Source of the DNA: Phycisphaerae bacterium
GTDB taxonomy: Bacteria; Planctomycetota; Phycisphaerae; UBA1845; Fen-1342
Direction of reading: 5' to 3'
Length of the DNA stretch: 64,000 bases
Assembly (NCBI GenBank): GCA_022072445.1
Contig: JAJVHV010000016.1
Span: 332,627-396,626 of the forward strand
Numbering within the stretch: the stretch's first letter is position 1; each line of letters begins with the position of its first letter. Positions 8,846 through 17,708 of the stretch are shown in pieces. A program made the translations under genes and the position numbers. Below the pieces are notes generated by a model. It worked only from the letters and a program-made list of their open reading frames with translations, searched no databases and was not told the DNA's origin.

Positions 8846-11596
8846 ATGGATCAACGTCCTGATCCCGATGCCCTGCTCGCCCGCGCCCAGGCGGAAGCGG
8901 CTCAGCCGCGCCGCGGCCGGCTGAAGATCTTCTTCGGCATGAGCGCGGGCGTCGGCAAGACCTACGCCATGCTCCAGGAAGCGCAGGAGCGGCGGCGGTC
9001 GGGCAGCGACGTCGTCGCCGGCTACATCGAAACGCACAAACGCCCCGAGACCGACGCCCTCAAGCAGGGTCTCGAGGAGTTGCCGCCGCGCTGGGTCGAG
9101 TATCGCGGCATGCGGCTGCGCGAGTTCGACCTGGACGCGGCGCTGGCGCGCAAACCGGGGCTGATTCTGGTGGACGAGCTGGCGCATACGAACACGGTCG
9201 AGGGCGACGGTGCCACAGGGGGCTTGCGGCACGCCAAGCGGTATCAGGACGTGCTGGAGCTGCTCGATTCGGGCATCGACGTCTACACGACCGTCAACGT
9301 TCAGCACATCGAATCGCTCAACGACGTGGTCGCGCAGATCACCGGCATTCCCGTCAAGGAAACCGTGCCCGATTCGATCATCGAGCGCGCCGACGAGATC
9401 GAGCTGGTCGATATTCCGCCCGACGATCTGCTCCAGCGGCTGCGCGAAGGCAGGGTGTACGTCGCCGACCAGGTGCAGCGCGCCGTCTCGCAGTTCTTTC
9501 GCCGCGAAAACCTCGTCGCCCTGCGCGAGCTGGCACTGCGCGAGACGGCGGCCCGCGTCGGCGAGCAGGTCCGCGTCGAGCGCGCCGGCCGTGGCGAAAC
9601 GCGGCCTTGGGCGACCGCCGAGCGGATTCTCGTCTGCGTCGGCCCAAGTCCGCTCTCGGCCCGCGTGATCCGCATCGCCCGCCGCATGGCCGCCGCGGCC
9701 CAGGCCGAGTGGATCGCGGCGAGTGTCGAGACGCCCGGCCAATCGGAGCTCGGCGCCGCGCAGGTCCGGCGCAATCTGAAACTGGCCGAGCGCTTGGGGG
9801 CCGAGCCGACAATGCTCACGGGCGAGCGCGTCGTGGATGAAATCCTGGCGTACGCGGTGCGGCATAACATGACGAAAATCGTCGTCGGCAAGCCGACGCT
9901 GCCGCGCTGGCGCGAGTGGCTGCGCGGCTCGATCGTGGATGAGCTGATCCGCCGCAGCGGCGAGATCGACGTGCACGTGGTCAAGGGCGAGCCGGACGAC
10001 GTGGTAGGGGCGCGGCCCCGCGCAGCCCGTCGAGCCGGCTGGCGCGAGTACGCGATGGCGGCGGCCGTCATGGGCGCCTGCACAATTCTGGCGGCACTCG
10101 CGTTCCCGTACATTTCAGCCGTCAACGTGACCATGATCTACCTGGCGGGCGTCGTGCTGGTCGCCACGCGGCACTCGCTGGGACCCTCGGCGCTGGCCTC
10201 GGTGTCGGCGGCGCTGCTGTTCGACTTCCTGTTCACGTCGCCCTACTACTCATTTGCCATCTCCGACATCCAGTACGTGATCGCGTGCCTCGTGCTGCTC
10301 GCCACAGCGCTGGTCATCAGCGGCCTCACGCAGCGCGTTCGCCGACAGAACGAGGCCGCGCGCACCCGCTATGTCCGCACGGCGGCGCTCTACTTCATGA
10401 GCCGCCAGCTCGCCGCCGCCGCCGGTGCAGACTCGCTGGCGCGCGTCGCGGCCAAACACGTGGCGGACGTCTTCTTGGGCGAGTCGGCGATTCTGGTCCC
10501 CGACTCGGAGCTCCGGCTCGCCGTCAGCGCTCAATCGGGCGGCTTTGCCGTCGAGACGACCAACGAACGCGCCGCCGCACAGTGGGTCTTCGAGCACAGA
10601 AAGTGGGCCGGCTGGAGCACGGACACGCTGCCCTCGTCCCAGGCGATCTACCTGCCGCTGGTTGCGTCCGGGAAGTCGCTCGGCGTGCTTGCCCTGCGCC
10701 CCCGGCAGCCGGAAGCTCTGCTGGAACCGGATCAGCGGCACATGCTGGAGACGTTTGCGACCCAACTGGCCATCGCGCTGGAGCGTGCCGCGCTGGCGAC
10801 TGAGGCCGAAGCCGCCCGGCGGCAGGCTGAGGCCGAGAACATCCGCAGCTCGTTGCTGAGCTGCGTGTCGCACGACCTTCGCACGCCGTTGGCCGCGATC
10901 GCCGGAGCGGCCAGCGCCCTGGTCGAGGGTTCGCAACAACTGAGCGATGCGATGCAACGCGAACTGGCGCAGTCCATCGCCGACGAGGCGGGCCGGCTGA
11001 ACCAGCTGGTCGGCAAGCTGCTGGACATGACGCGACTCGAGTCGGCCGGCTTCCGCGTGCAGAAGGACTGGTACCCGCTCGACGAGCTGGTGGGAGCCGC
11101 GCTCACGCGCCTTGGCTCCACCCTGCGGCGGCATCGTGTCAACACCGAAATCCCGGACAGCCTGCCGCTCATGCACGTCGACGGCCCGCTGATCGAGGAG
11201 CTGCTTGGCAACCTGCTGGAGAACGCGGCACGCTATTCGCCACCCGGGTCGACGATCACGGTTCGAGCGGCGGCGGTCCCGGGCGGCGTCCGGACGGCGG
11301 TGCTCGATGACGGGCCGGGGCTACAGCCGGGCACCGAAAAGGAGATTTTCCGGCGCTTCGTACGCTTCCGCCCGCCCAGCGATCGACAGGGCACGGGCCT
11401 GGGTCTGGCGATCTGCGAGGCGGTGGTCCGGCTGCACGGCGGAGAAATCGAAGCGCAGAACCGGGCGGAGGGAGGCGCGCAGTTCTGGTTCACGCTACCG
11501 CACGGCCCGAGTGCGCCGCCCGATCTCTCCGGCATGGATGTGCTCCACACGCGATCCGGTCCGCGTGACACCCATGCGTCGGAGGCGACGTTGTGA
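8846..11596 (+). CDS. kdpD: Potassium-responsive sensor histidine kinase KdpD
   Basis: The product has about 916 residues from ATG 8846; GTG 8843 is one codon earlier but only one base from the GGAGG. KdpD senses K+ limitation and phosphorylates KdpE. Domains in order: the KdpD N-terminal ATP-binding domain with Walker A GMSAGVGKT (residues about 31-39) and VDELAHTN; a UspA-like domain (about 250-380); four close membrane helices (about 405-505, DUF4118 region); a GAF-like domain (about 530-645); the H-box SHDLRTPLAAIAG with the phospho-acceptor His near 676; and an HATPase with N box LLGNLLENAARYS and G boxes DDGPGL and GTGLGLAI. The stop overlaps the kdpE start. Confidence 0.96.
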   Translation: MDQRPDPDALLARAQAEAAQPRRGRLKIFFGMSAGVGKTYAMLQEAQERRRSGSDVVAGYIETHKRPETDALKQGLEELPPRWVEYRGMRLREFDLDAALARKPGLILVDELAHTNTVEGDGATGGLRHAKRYQDVLELLDSGIDVYTTVNVQHIESLNDVVAQITGIPVKETVPDSIIERADEIELVDIPPDDLLQRLREGRVYVADQVQRAVSQFFRRENLVALRELALRETAARVGEQVRVERAGRGETRPWATAERILVCVGPSPLSARVIRIARRMAAAAQAEWIAASVETPGQSELGAAQVRRNLKLAERLGAEPTMLTGERVVDEILAYAVRHNMTKIVVGKPTLPRWREWLRGSIVDELIRRSGEIDVHVVKGEPDDVVGARPRAARRAGWREYAMAAAVMGACTILAALAFPYISAVNVTMIYLAGVVLVATRHSLGPSALASVSAALLFDFLFTSPYYSFAISDIQYVIACLVLLATALVISGLTQRVRRQNEAARTRYVRTAALYFMSRQLAAAAGADSLARVAAKHVADVFLGESAILVPDSELRLAVSAQSGGFAVETTNERAAAQWVFEHRKWAGWSTDTLPSSQAIYLPLVASGKSLGVLALRPRQPEALLEPDQRHMLETFATQLAIALERAALATEAEAARRQAEAENIRSSLLSCVSHDLRTPLAAIAGAASALVEGSQQLSDAMQRELAQSIADEAGRLNQLVGKLLDMTRLESAGFRVQKDWYPLDELVGAALTRLGSTLRRHRVNTEIPDSLPLMHVDGPLIEELLGNLLENAARYSPPGSTITVRAAAVPGGVRTAVLDDGPGLQPGTEKEIFRRFVRFRPPSDRQGTGLGLAICEAVVRLHGGEIEAQNRAEGGAQFWFTLPHGPSAPPDLSGMDVLHTRSGPRDTHASEATL

Positions 11597-12294
11597 CCGC
11601 CGCAGCCGCCAGCGTGCTGCTTGTGGAGGATGAGCTGCCGATTCGCCGATTCCTTCGCCCCGCGATCGACGCCGCCGGCTGGCGCCTGATCGAGGCCGAC
11701 ACCGGGCAGCGCGGCATGCTCGAGGCCTCGCAGGTCCGGCCGGACGTGATCATCCTCGATCTGGGCTTGCCGGACATCGACGGGATCGAAGTTGTCCGGC
11801 GCATGCGCGAATGGTCGGCGGTGCCGATCATCATCCTCTCGGCGCGCGGCCAGGAGAACGACAAGATCGCGGCGCTCGACGCGGGCGCCGACGACTATGT
11901 CCAGAAACCGTTCGGCGTCGCGGAGCTGATCGCCCGCATCCGAGTCGCACTGCGGCACGCGGCCGCGCGGGTGCAACCCTCGGCCGACATGACGATCGTC
12001 GCGGGGGACATTGCCATCGACCTGGTCCGGCGGACGGTGACGCGGAGTGGCGCGAGCGTGCATCTCACGCCGCTGGAGTACAAGCTGCTGACGACGCTGG
12101 CGCGGAACGCGGGGCTGGTGATGACGCATCGGCAACTGCTTCGCGAAGTCTGGGGCGCCGGCCACGCCGAGGACTCGACCTACCTGCGCATGTTCGTGCG
12201 GCAACTCCGCCAGAAGCTCGAGGACAACCCGACACAACCCAAGCACCTGATCACGGAAGTGGGCGTTGGCTACCGGCTCGTCGTCGAACGATAG
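11593..12294 (+). CDS. kdpE: Response regulator KdpE
   Basis: The product has 233 residues, starting at GTG 11593 inside the kdpD stop (GTGA overlap). It is an OmpR/PhoB-type DNA-binding regulator that activates the kdp genes. The receiver domain (about 6-120) has the acidic pair in VEDE, the phospho-acceptor Asp near residue 56 in ILDLGLPDIDG, the Ser/Thr switch in IIILSARG, and Lys in YVQKPFG. The winged-helix domain (about 135-230) contains LTPLEYKLLTTLARNAG, the recognition-helix region DSTYLRMFVRQLRQKLE, and the closing EVGVGYRLV. It is followed convergently by asnB after 26 bases. Confidence 0.96.
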   Translation: MTAAAASVLLVEDELPIRRFLRPAIDAAGWRLIEADTGQRGMLEASQVRPDVIILDLGLPDIDGIEVVRRMREWSAVPIIILSARGQENDKIAALDAGADDYVQKPFGVAELIARIRVALRHAAARVQPSADMTIVAGDIAIDLVRRTVTRSGASVHLTPLEYKLLTTLARNAGLVMTHRQLLREVWGAGHAEDSTYLRMFVRQLRQKLEDNPTQPKHLITEVGVGYRLVVER

Positions 12295-12320
12295 GCTGCT
12301 CGCGGCAGGCCGTGCCGTGG

Positions 12321-14222
12321 TCAGTCCAGACGCGCCGACCAGCGCCGCGCCCAGCACTCGAACATCAGCAGCGCCCAGAGTCGATGATCGTGATTGGCCC
12401 TGCGTTCCTGATGCTCGGCCAGCAGCTCCGCCAGCCACTCGCGGCGGAAAATACGTGCACACGGCGCGTCGGGCGCCAGCAGCGCGTCGCGCAGCAATGG
12501 CCGCAGCTCGTGGCGAAACCACTCGCCGATCGGCACGCCGAAGCCCTTTTTCTCGCGGCGTAGCGTGGGCGGGGGCAGGAGGGATCGTGCCCAGTCTTTG
12601 AGGATGCGTTTGCCTCCGCCGACGCCCAGTTTCCAGCGGTCGGGCAGGGAGAACGCAAACTCGACCAGTTCGTGATCGAGGAACGGGCTGCGGCACTCGA
12701 GGCTGCACGCCATGGAGGCGATGTCGACCTTGGTCAGCAGGTCGTAAGGCAGATAGGTCGACAGGTCGGCGGCCGCGGCGCGCTGCGAATCGCTGCCGGC
12801 GGCGCGCGCGAAGTGTCGCCCGAACCAGTCGCGCGGCTCGTCCAGCGCCAGACGGCTGGCGAACTCCGGCTCGTAGGCCCGCGCCAGCACCTCGGGCGAA
12901 AAGACGCAGATCCACTGCAGGTAGCGATCGGCCGGGGAGAGATCGGCACAGCGCAAGAAACGGCTGGCACGGTGCCGCGCGCTGCCGGTCCGGCCCGGCG
13001 GAATTCTCCCCGCGAGCGCCGCCAGCGACCGCCGCGCGCCGCGCGGCAGGCCGTCGAACCACGCGGCCAGTTGCAGCGCGCGATAGCGGTCGTACCCCCC
13101 GAAGCACTCGTCGCCCGCGTCGCCGGTCAGCGCCACCGTCACGCGTTGCCGCGTCCACCTCGAAACGTAGTACGTGGGAATCGCCGACGAGTCGGCCATC
13201 GGCTCGTCGTAGTGATACGCCAGCAGGTCGAGAATCTCGCGCGCCTGCGGCGTGACGGTGAACTCGTGGTGCTCGGTCTGGAAGTGCCGTGCCACGACGC
13301 GGGCGTGCGCCGATTCGTCGTAGCGCGGATCGTCGAATGCAATCGTGAACGTCCGCAGCGGGCTGACGCCGAGCTGCCTCATCAGCCCCACCACGATCGA
13401 GGAATCGATGCCGCCCGAAAGAAACGCGCCCAGCGGCACGTCGGCCACGAGGCGTTTCTGCACGGCGGCGGTCAGCAGCGCGCCGAGCCGGTCGCGGGCC
13501 GCGCGATAGGAGCCGGTGAAGCCACCAACCGCGGGCGGATTCCAGTACGCGTGCTGCTCGAACTTGCCGCATGCCGCGGGCGTCAGGCTGGCCCAGCAGC
13601 CCGGCATGATCTTGCCGAAGCGCTCGAAGATGCCGAACGGTGCCGGCACATATTGAAACGTGAAGTAACGATGCAGCGCCTGCGGATCGATGCGGCGCGG
13701 CAGGTCGGGTCGCACCGCCAGCATCGCCTTCAGTTCGCTGCCGAAATAGAGCTGGCCGTCGAAATCGGCGAAGTGCAGCGGTTTCTTTCCCAGACGGTCG
13801 CGGGCCAGCGTCAGCCGACCCGCCGTCTCGTCCCAGAGCGCGATGGCGAACATTCCCTCGAGGCGCGCAAAAACCCCCTCCTGCCACTGCTCGAAACCAT
13901 GCACGATGACCTCGGCGTCGCTGACGGTGCGGAAGTGATGTCCGTGCGACTCGAGTTCGCTCCGCAGCGGGCGAAAGTTGTAGATTTCGCCGTTGAAAAC
14001 CAGCCAGAGCGTGCCGGTCTCGTTCGAGAGCGGCTGGTGGCCGCCGGCGAGGTCGATGATCGCAAGCCGGCGAAAGGCCAGCCCGGCACGGCCCGCCGGG
14101 TCGACGTACACGCCTTCGTCGTCCGGTCCGCGGTGCACCAGCGGCGCGGCCAGGCGCTGCAGTTGTGGTGCATCGACCCGCGTCGCGGCCGACGACGCGA
14201 TCACACCGGCGATACCGCACAT
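12321..14222 (-). CDS. asnB: Asparagine synthase (glutamine-hydrolysing)
   Basis: The product has 633 residues. ATG 14222 was chosen because it puts the nucleophile Cys at position 2 (MCGIAGV). An in-frame ATG two codons upstream would leave Cys internal. AsnB makes asparagine from aspartate, ATP and glutamine. The N-terminal glutaminase domain (about 2-210) has HRGPDDEGV, FNGEIYNF and the SDAEVI region. The synthetase domain has the PP-loop SGGIDSSIVVGLM (about 255-270) and TGDAGDECFGGYDRY (about 365). LTKVDIASM and RSPFLDHELVEFA near the C-terminus belong to this family. The nearest relatives could be enzymes for exopolysaccharide or peptide amidation rather than general asparagine supply. 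Confidence 0.92.
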   Translation of the reverse strand: MCGIAGVIASSAATRVDAPQLQRLAAPLVHRGPDDEGVYVDPAGRAGLAFRRLAIIDLAGGHQPLSNETGTLWLVFNGEIYNFRPLRSELESHGHHFRTVSDAEVIVHGFEQWQEGVFARLEGMFAIALWDETAGRLTLARDRLGKKPLHFADFDGQLYFGSELKAMLAVRPDLPRRIDPQALHRYFTFQYVPAPFGIFERFGKIMPGCWASLTPAACGKFEQHAYWNPPAVGGFTGSYRAARDRLGALLTAAVQKRLVADVPLGAFLSGGIDSSIVVGLMRQLGVSPLRTFTIAFDDPRYDESAHARVVARHFQTEHHEFTVTPQAREILDLLAYHYDEPMADSSAIPTYYVSRWTRQRVTVALTGDAGDECFGGYDRYRALQLAAWFDGLPRGARRSLAALAGRIPPGRTGSARHRASRFLRCADLSPADRYLQWICVFSPEVLARAYEPEFASRLALDEPRDWFGRHFARAAGSDSQRAAAADLSTYLPYDLLTKVDIASMACSLECRSPFLDHELVEFAFSLPDRWKLGVGGGKRILKDWARSLLPPPTLRREKKGFGVPIGEWFRHELRPLLRDALLAPDAPCARIFRREWLAELLAEHQERRANHDHRLWALLMFECWARRWSARLD

Positions 14223-14443
14223 GCGCATTCCCGAGAGCGTGGTGCTCGCGCCGGCGACCGATCGGCGGCACTCATCGGATCATACGATCGAACGGGCGAC
14301 AGGGTCGAGCGCGGTCGTCAAATGCTCGCGCTCGGCGCAGATGCGATATTCGGGGTGGGCGGCACGAGGGTGTGAGTTTCGAGTGGTGGCACGGACGATC
14401 GCGCCGCCAACGGTGCGGAGCGAGATCCGCCCTCATTAGAAAA

Positions 14444-14479
14444 GAGGCATGCTCGCGCCTGACAGCGCGAGCATGCCTC
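14444..14479 (-). terminator. Rho-independent terminator of the vWA/HYR gene
   Basis: A perfect 15-bp inverted repeat: 14444-14458 pairs with 14465-14479 around a 6-base loop. In the minus direction it is followed by TTTTCT. It lies 29 bases past the stop of the 14508-17396 gene. The rest of the 285-base gap to asnB shows nothing else. Confidence 0.88.
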
Positions 14480-14507
14480 CGATACACCCATGCCACGTCG
14501 CGATGGG

Positions 14508-17396
14508 TTATTTCCCGGACGGGCTTCCGCCGGCGTTGCCGCCGCTGCCGTCGCCCGACTTCTCGGTCTTGCCGCCGGTGTTGACTTCACCACCCTGCGC
14601 GCCGATGTCGTGCTTGATGTTCCCGCTCTCGTAGAGCTGGCCGACGAGCGTCGAGCCTGCCAGGCCGGTTTCGCCGGAGGCGGTGAAATCCAGGAACTTC
14701 AGCTCGATGCCGTGCAGCGCCAGCGGCTTGCTGCCGGGGCAGAAGCCGGACTGGATGCCGTCGATGCGGGCCTTGCCCTTGTCCTGCTGCAGGAAGAAGC
14801 GCTGGAAGATCGGATGGATCGAGGTCAGCGTGCGCGTCGACCAGCAGTTGACGCAATGATTGCTGGTGAAGCTGCGACGATTCTCGTTCTGATCGTGCAG
14901 GACGTAGTCGGCCAGCGTGACCGGCTCGTCCGGCGGATCGCCATTGTCATCCGCGTCGCGCAGATCGACCGAGAGCGGCACAAGCGTCAGCTCGGCGTTG
15001 ACGTTGACGGGGCCGGCCGTCGAGGCACCCGTGTAGGCCGTATTGGCCCGCTGGGCGGTGGTCTCGGCGTAGAACTCGAGCAGCAACTGGCCGAAGGCGA
15101 AGTCGTACTGGAAGCCGTCGAAGTCGAGGTTTCCAGGAATGATGTAGGCGTCGCAGCAGACGCCGTTGGCGTCGAACGAGACGCAATCGAGCGGCTCGTC
15201 GCCCTGGTCGACGCAGCGCGTCCCGTAGGCCGTGGCGTTGTATTCCCAGGCTTCGGTCTTCTGGAGATTCACGATCGTCGCGTGGCCGGTCAGGTGGTTC
15301 CAGCGAATCTCGTGCTCCATGACGTCCGTGGCCCACAGGATGATGTAGCCGCGGAGCACGCGGTTTCCGCTGGCCGGATCATCCGGATCGGGGCGGCCCG
15401 GCGGATCGCCGTCGTCCAGGATCGTGAACGAACTGAGACCCTTCGGCTGGCCGCTCGCCGCCGACCAGTAGGTCGGCTCCTCGGCCGTCAGCAAAAAGTG
15501 ATTATCGACCTTGTTACAGCCGGGGTGCGCCCGCTCGCCGCCGGCGGCCGGCGTGGCCGGGTCGCCGTTGATGAAGTAGCTCTTGACGTAGATGTTGCCC
15601 GGGCCGTCGTTGGAGAGCGAGATGATGGTGTCCTGCACCAGATCGCCGTTCGCGTCCCAGACGAGTTCGACAAACGGGAAGACCAGCAGGCTTCCCTTCT
15701 TGCCGACGCGTCCGCGCTGCGCGGGCAGCACGGTGATGTACGCGGAGCAGGTGGCCGTATTGCCGCACGAGTCGGTCGCCGTCCAGGTCACCTTGGTCTT
15801 GCTGTCGTAGGCGAAGCCGCAGTCCGGCGCGTCATTGGTCACGTCGACCACCGCGTCGCAGTTGTCCGTCGCCGTGGCGCTGTTCAGCCACTCCGACACT
15901 TCGTCCCCGCAGAGGAACGAGCCGTGCTCGACGGTGATGTCGTCCGGGCAGTCGATCTCCGGCGGCACCTCGTCCTTGACCTCGGCGGTCTTGATGCACG
16001 CGTGGGCCGGGTTGCCGCAGCAGTCGTCAGCGTTGACGGTGAGCTGGACGATGGCGGGGCAGCTCAGCAGATCAGAGACGAGGGCCGAACCGCTGACGGT
16101 CACCGTGTTGCCGTCGGTCTGGATCTTGTTAACCACGATGTTGGTCAAGCTGGCGTTACCGCTGGTGACGACGACCTCGACGAGCACGTCGTCCTTCAGG
16201 ACGCAGCAGTTGTCGTCGATCGTGGCGCTGAACGTGACGGTCTTCTCGCAGTTCGGATCGACGCCGTTGCCGACGATGTTGCAGGAAATCGTCGGCGAGG
16301 TGCGATCCTGGTAGTTGACCAGCGTGATGGTCTGCGTGCAGCTCGCACGGTTGCCGTGGATGTCCTCGGCGGTCCAGGTGCGCGTGATCGATCCCTGGCA
16401 CTCGCCGCCGTTTCGCTGGTCGGAATATGTGATTTCCTCGATGCCGCAGTTGTCAGTCGCGGTGGCCTCGCCGGTTTCGCTCGGGTCGATCGAGTCCTCG
16501 CAGGAAACCGTAACGTTGTCCGGGCAGTCGATCACGGGCGGTTCGAGGTCCCGGACGGTGACGAAGCACTCGCGTGTCACTTCGTAGGTTCCGCCGTCGC
16601 AGGTGATCGTGACCGGCGTGGTGCCGACGTCGTAGGGTCCGGGCGGATCGCAACTGATGGGCAGCGGTTCGCCGTCGTCGTCGAAGCACTCGCCGATCTC
16701 GGAGCAGGCAACCCTGGCGGTGCACAGGCCCGGATCGGTGTTGACGGTCGGGTTCAGGCAGTTGCCGAAGAAGAAGTCGAAGCAGCCGCGGCAGAGCGCT
16801 TCGAAGTCGTTGAAGTCGTCGGCCTCGCCATAGCCGCCGCCGGTGGCAGTGGCGATGGCCTGCAACACAGCCTTGCCTTCATCCGTCGCGCCGACCGCGA
16901 TGGCACAGACGGTGATGCCGTCGCGCACCAGTGAAGCGGTGACGACGTTGATGTCGAGCGGGTCGTTGAAGGGCGCGCCGTCGCCCGTCAGGAGAATCAG
17001 GTCGTTGGTGGCCGGTCCAGCGACAAGCATGACACGGGCACTCTCGAGACCGGCGGCGAGATAGGTGCCATCGAGCCCGACCTGACGGTTGGTCTTGAGG
17101 CCTTCCAGGGCGTTCAGGACGGTGTTGACGTTGCCGGGCGTGTAATTCGTCAGGCCCAGGATGTCCTTGACGCCCTCGGCAAAAACCGTGATGCCGACGT
17201 TGACCGTGCCGTCCTGCGGAATCAGCGTCGGGTCGCCGACGCACGACTTCAGGCCGTCGATCTCGATGCCCAGCTCGGTGGCGTTGATACTCCCAGAAAC
17301 GTCGATACAGAGATTCAGATCGGTGACTTGCGCCCACACCGCCGGCGTCAGCACGGCGGCGGCGGCGAGCAGCAATGCAGCCCTCACGCGAGACAT
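14508..17396 (-). CDS. Secreted cysteine-rich vWA protein with HYR-like repeats
   Basis: The product has 962 residues from ATG 17396, which follows a strong GGAGGAAGAAG site and begins a clean signal peptide (cut near AVWAQ, residue 23). A longer in-frame start 19 codons upstream lacks this. A von Willebrand factor A domain follows (about 25-210) with the MIDAS motif DVSGS (residues 32-36) and LLTGDGAP. Next comes a very cysteine-rich stretch with at least three HYR/immunoglobulin-like repeats (about 280-557), recognised by PPVIDCPDNVTV, TATDNC and TWTAEDIHGN patterns. The last 400 residues (LLVFPFVELVWDANGD...) are not recognised. Gly/Ser/Lys-rich residues end the chain. Likely an extracellular adhesion or surface-assembly protein; its target is unknown. 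It has its own promoter and terminator. Confidence 0.8.
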   Translation of the reverse strand: MSRVRAALLLAAAAVLTPAVWAQVTDLNLCIDVSGSINATELGIEIDGLKSCVGDPTLIPQDGTVNVGITVFAEGVKDILGLTNYTPGNVNTVLNALEGLKTNRQVGLDGTYLAAGLESARVMLVAGPATNDLILLTGDGAPFNDPLDINVVTASLVRDGITVCAIAVGATDEGKAVLQAIATATGGGYGEADDFNDFEALCRGCFDFFFGNCLNPTVNTDPGLCTARVACSEIGECFDDDGEPLPISCDPPGPYDVGTTPVTITCDGGTYEVTRECFVTVRDLEPPVIDCPDNVTVSCEDSIDPSETGEATATDNCGIEEITYSDQRNGGECQGSITRTWTAEDIHGNRASCTQTITLVNYQDRTSPTISCNIVGNGVDPNCEKTVTFSATIDDNCCVLKDDVLVEVVVTSGNASLTNIVVNKIQTDGNTVTVSGSALVSDLLSCPAIVQLTVNADDCCGNPAHACIKTAEVKDEVPPEIDCPDDITVEHGSFLCGDEVSEWLNSATATDNCDAVVDVTNDAPDCGFAYDSKTKVTWTATDSCGNTATCSAYITVLPAQRGRVGKKGSLLVFPFVELVWDANGDLVQDTIISLSNDGPGNIYVKSYFINGDPATPAAGGERAHPGCNKVDNHFLLTAEEPTYWSAASGQPKGLSSFTILDDGDPPGRPDPDDPASGNRVLRGYIILWATDVMEHEIRWNHLTGHATIVNLQKTEAWEYNATAYGTRCVDQGDEPLDCVSFDANGVCCDAYIIPGNLDFDGFQYDFAFGQLLLEFYAETTAQRANTAYTGASTAGPVNVNAELTLVPLSVDLRDADDNGDPPDEPVTLADYVLHDQNENRRSFTSNHCVNCWSTRTLTSIHPIFQRFFLQQDKGKARIDGIQSGFCPGSKPLALHGIELKFLDFTASGETGLAGSTLVGQLYESGNIKHDIGAQGGEVNTGGKTEKSGDGSGGNAGGSPSGK

Positions 17397-17579
17397 CTTC
17401 TTCCTCCTGTCCGGGAGTTCATCCCGAACTGCAAATAAACGGTCGCCATGCAACCACGCGCAATGCGTTGGGATGCCGAGACGAGCGGCGGAATGGCGAT
17501 CTCAGGCCCATGCGTGACTCAACTTCCCCTACCGAAACCCATGCCGCACGTCGCGCTTGTGCGCGGTTACGGCTTATGC

Positions 17580-17608
17580 AGTATCTCGCTTGATTCCCAT
17601 ATTGTCAA
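17580..17608 (-). promoter_or_regulatory. Sigma-70-type promoter for the vWA/HYR gene
   Basis: On the minus strand a perfect -35 TTGACA (17608-17603) is followed after exactly 17 bases by GATACT (17585-17580, 4 of 6). It points at the gene starting at 17396 and would give a leader of about 175 bases. The 312-base gap to the symporter gene holds nothing else except a very short frame noted among the rejected items. Confidence 0.65.
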
Positions 17609-17708
17609 CCGCTCGGCGCGAGGAAACCATATGTTTTCGCACCTCCTGCGGTCGATTGGGCGGTTGGTTGGTTATCGGGCGGGTGCGCGGTACGTGGCGG
17701 CACAAGTT

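Noticed and set aside
11233..14271. 1012-codon minus-strand frame running through kdpD, kdpE and asnB
   Set aside because: It crosses three well-supported genes in a wrong frame and has no recognisable motif.
14490..16934. 814-codon plus-strand frame antisense to the vWA/HYR gene
   Set aside because: Composition is Val/Arg/Asp-rich without domains, while the minus strand has a signal peptide, MIDAS motif, promoter and terminator.
17574..17630. 18-residue minus-strand frame with AGGAGG and ATG at 17630
   Set aside because: It contains the TTGACA/GATACT promoter, so it would not be transcribed from it, and no upstream promoter was seen.
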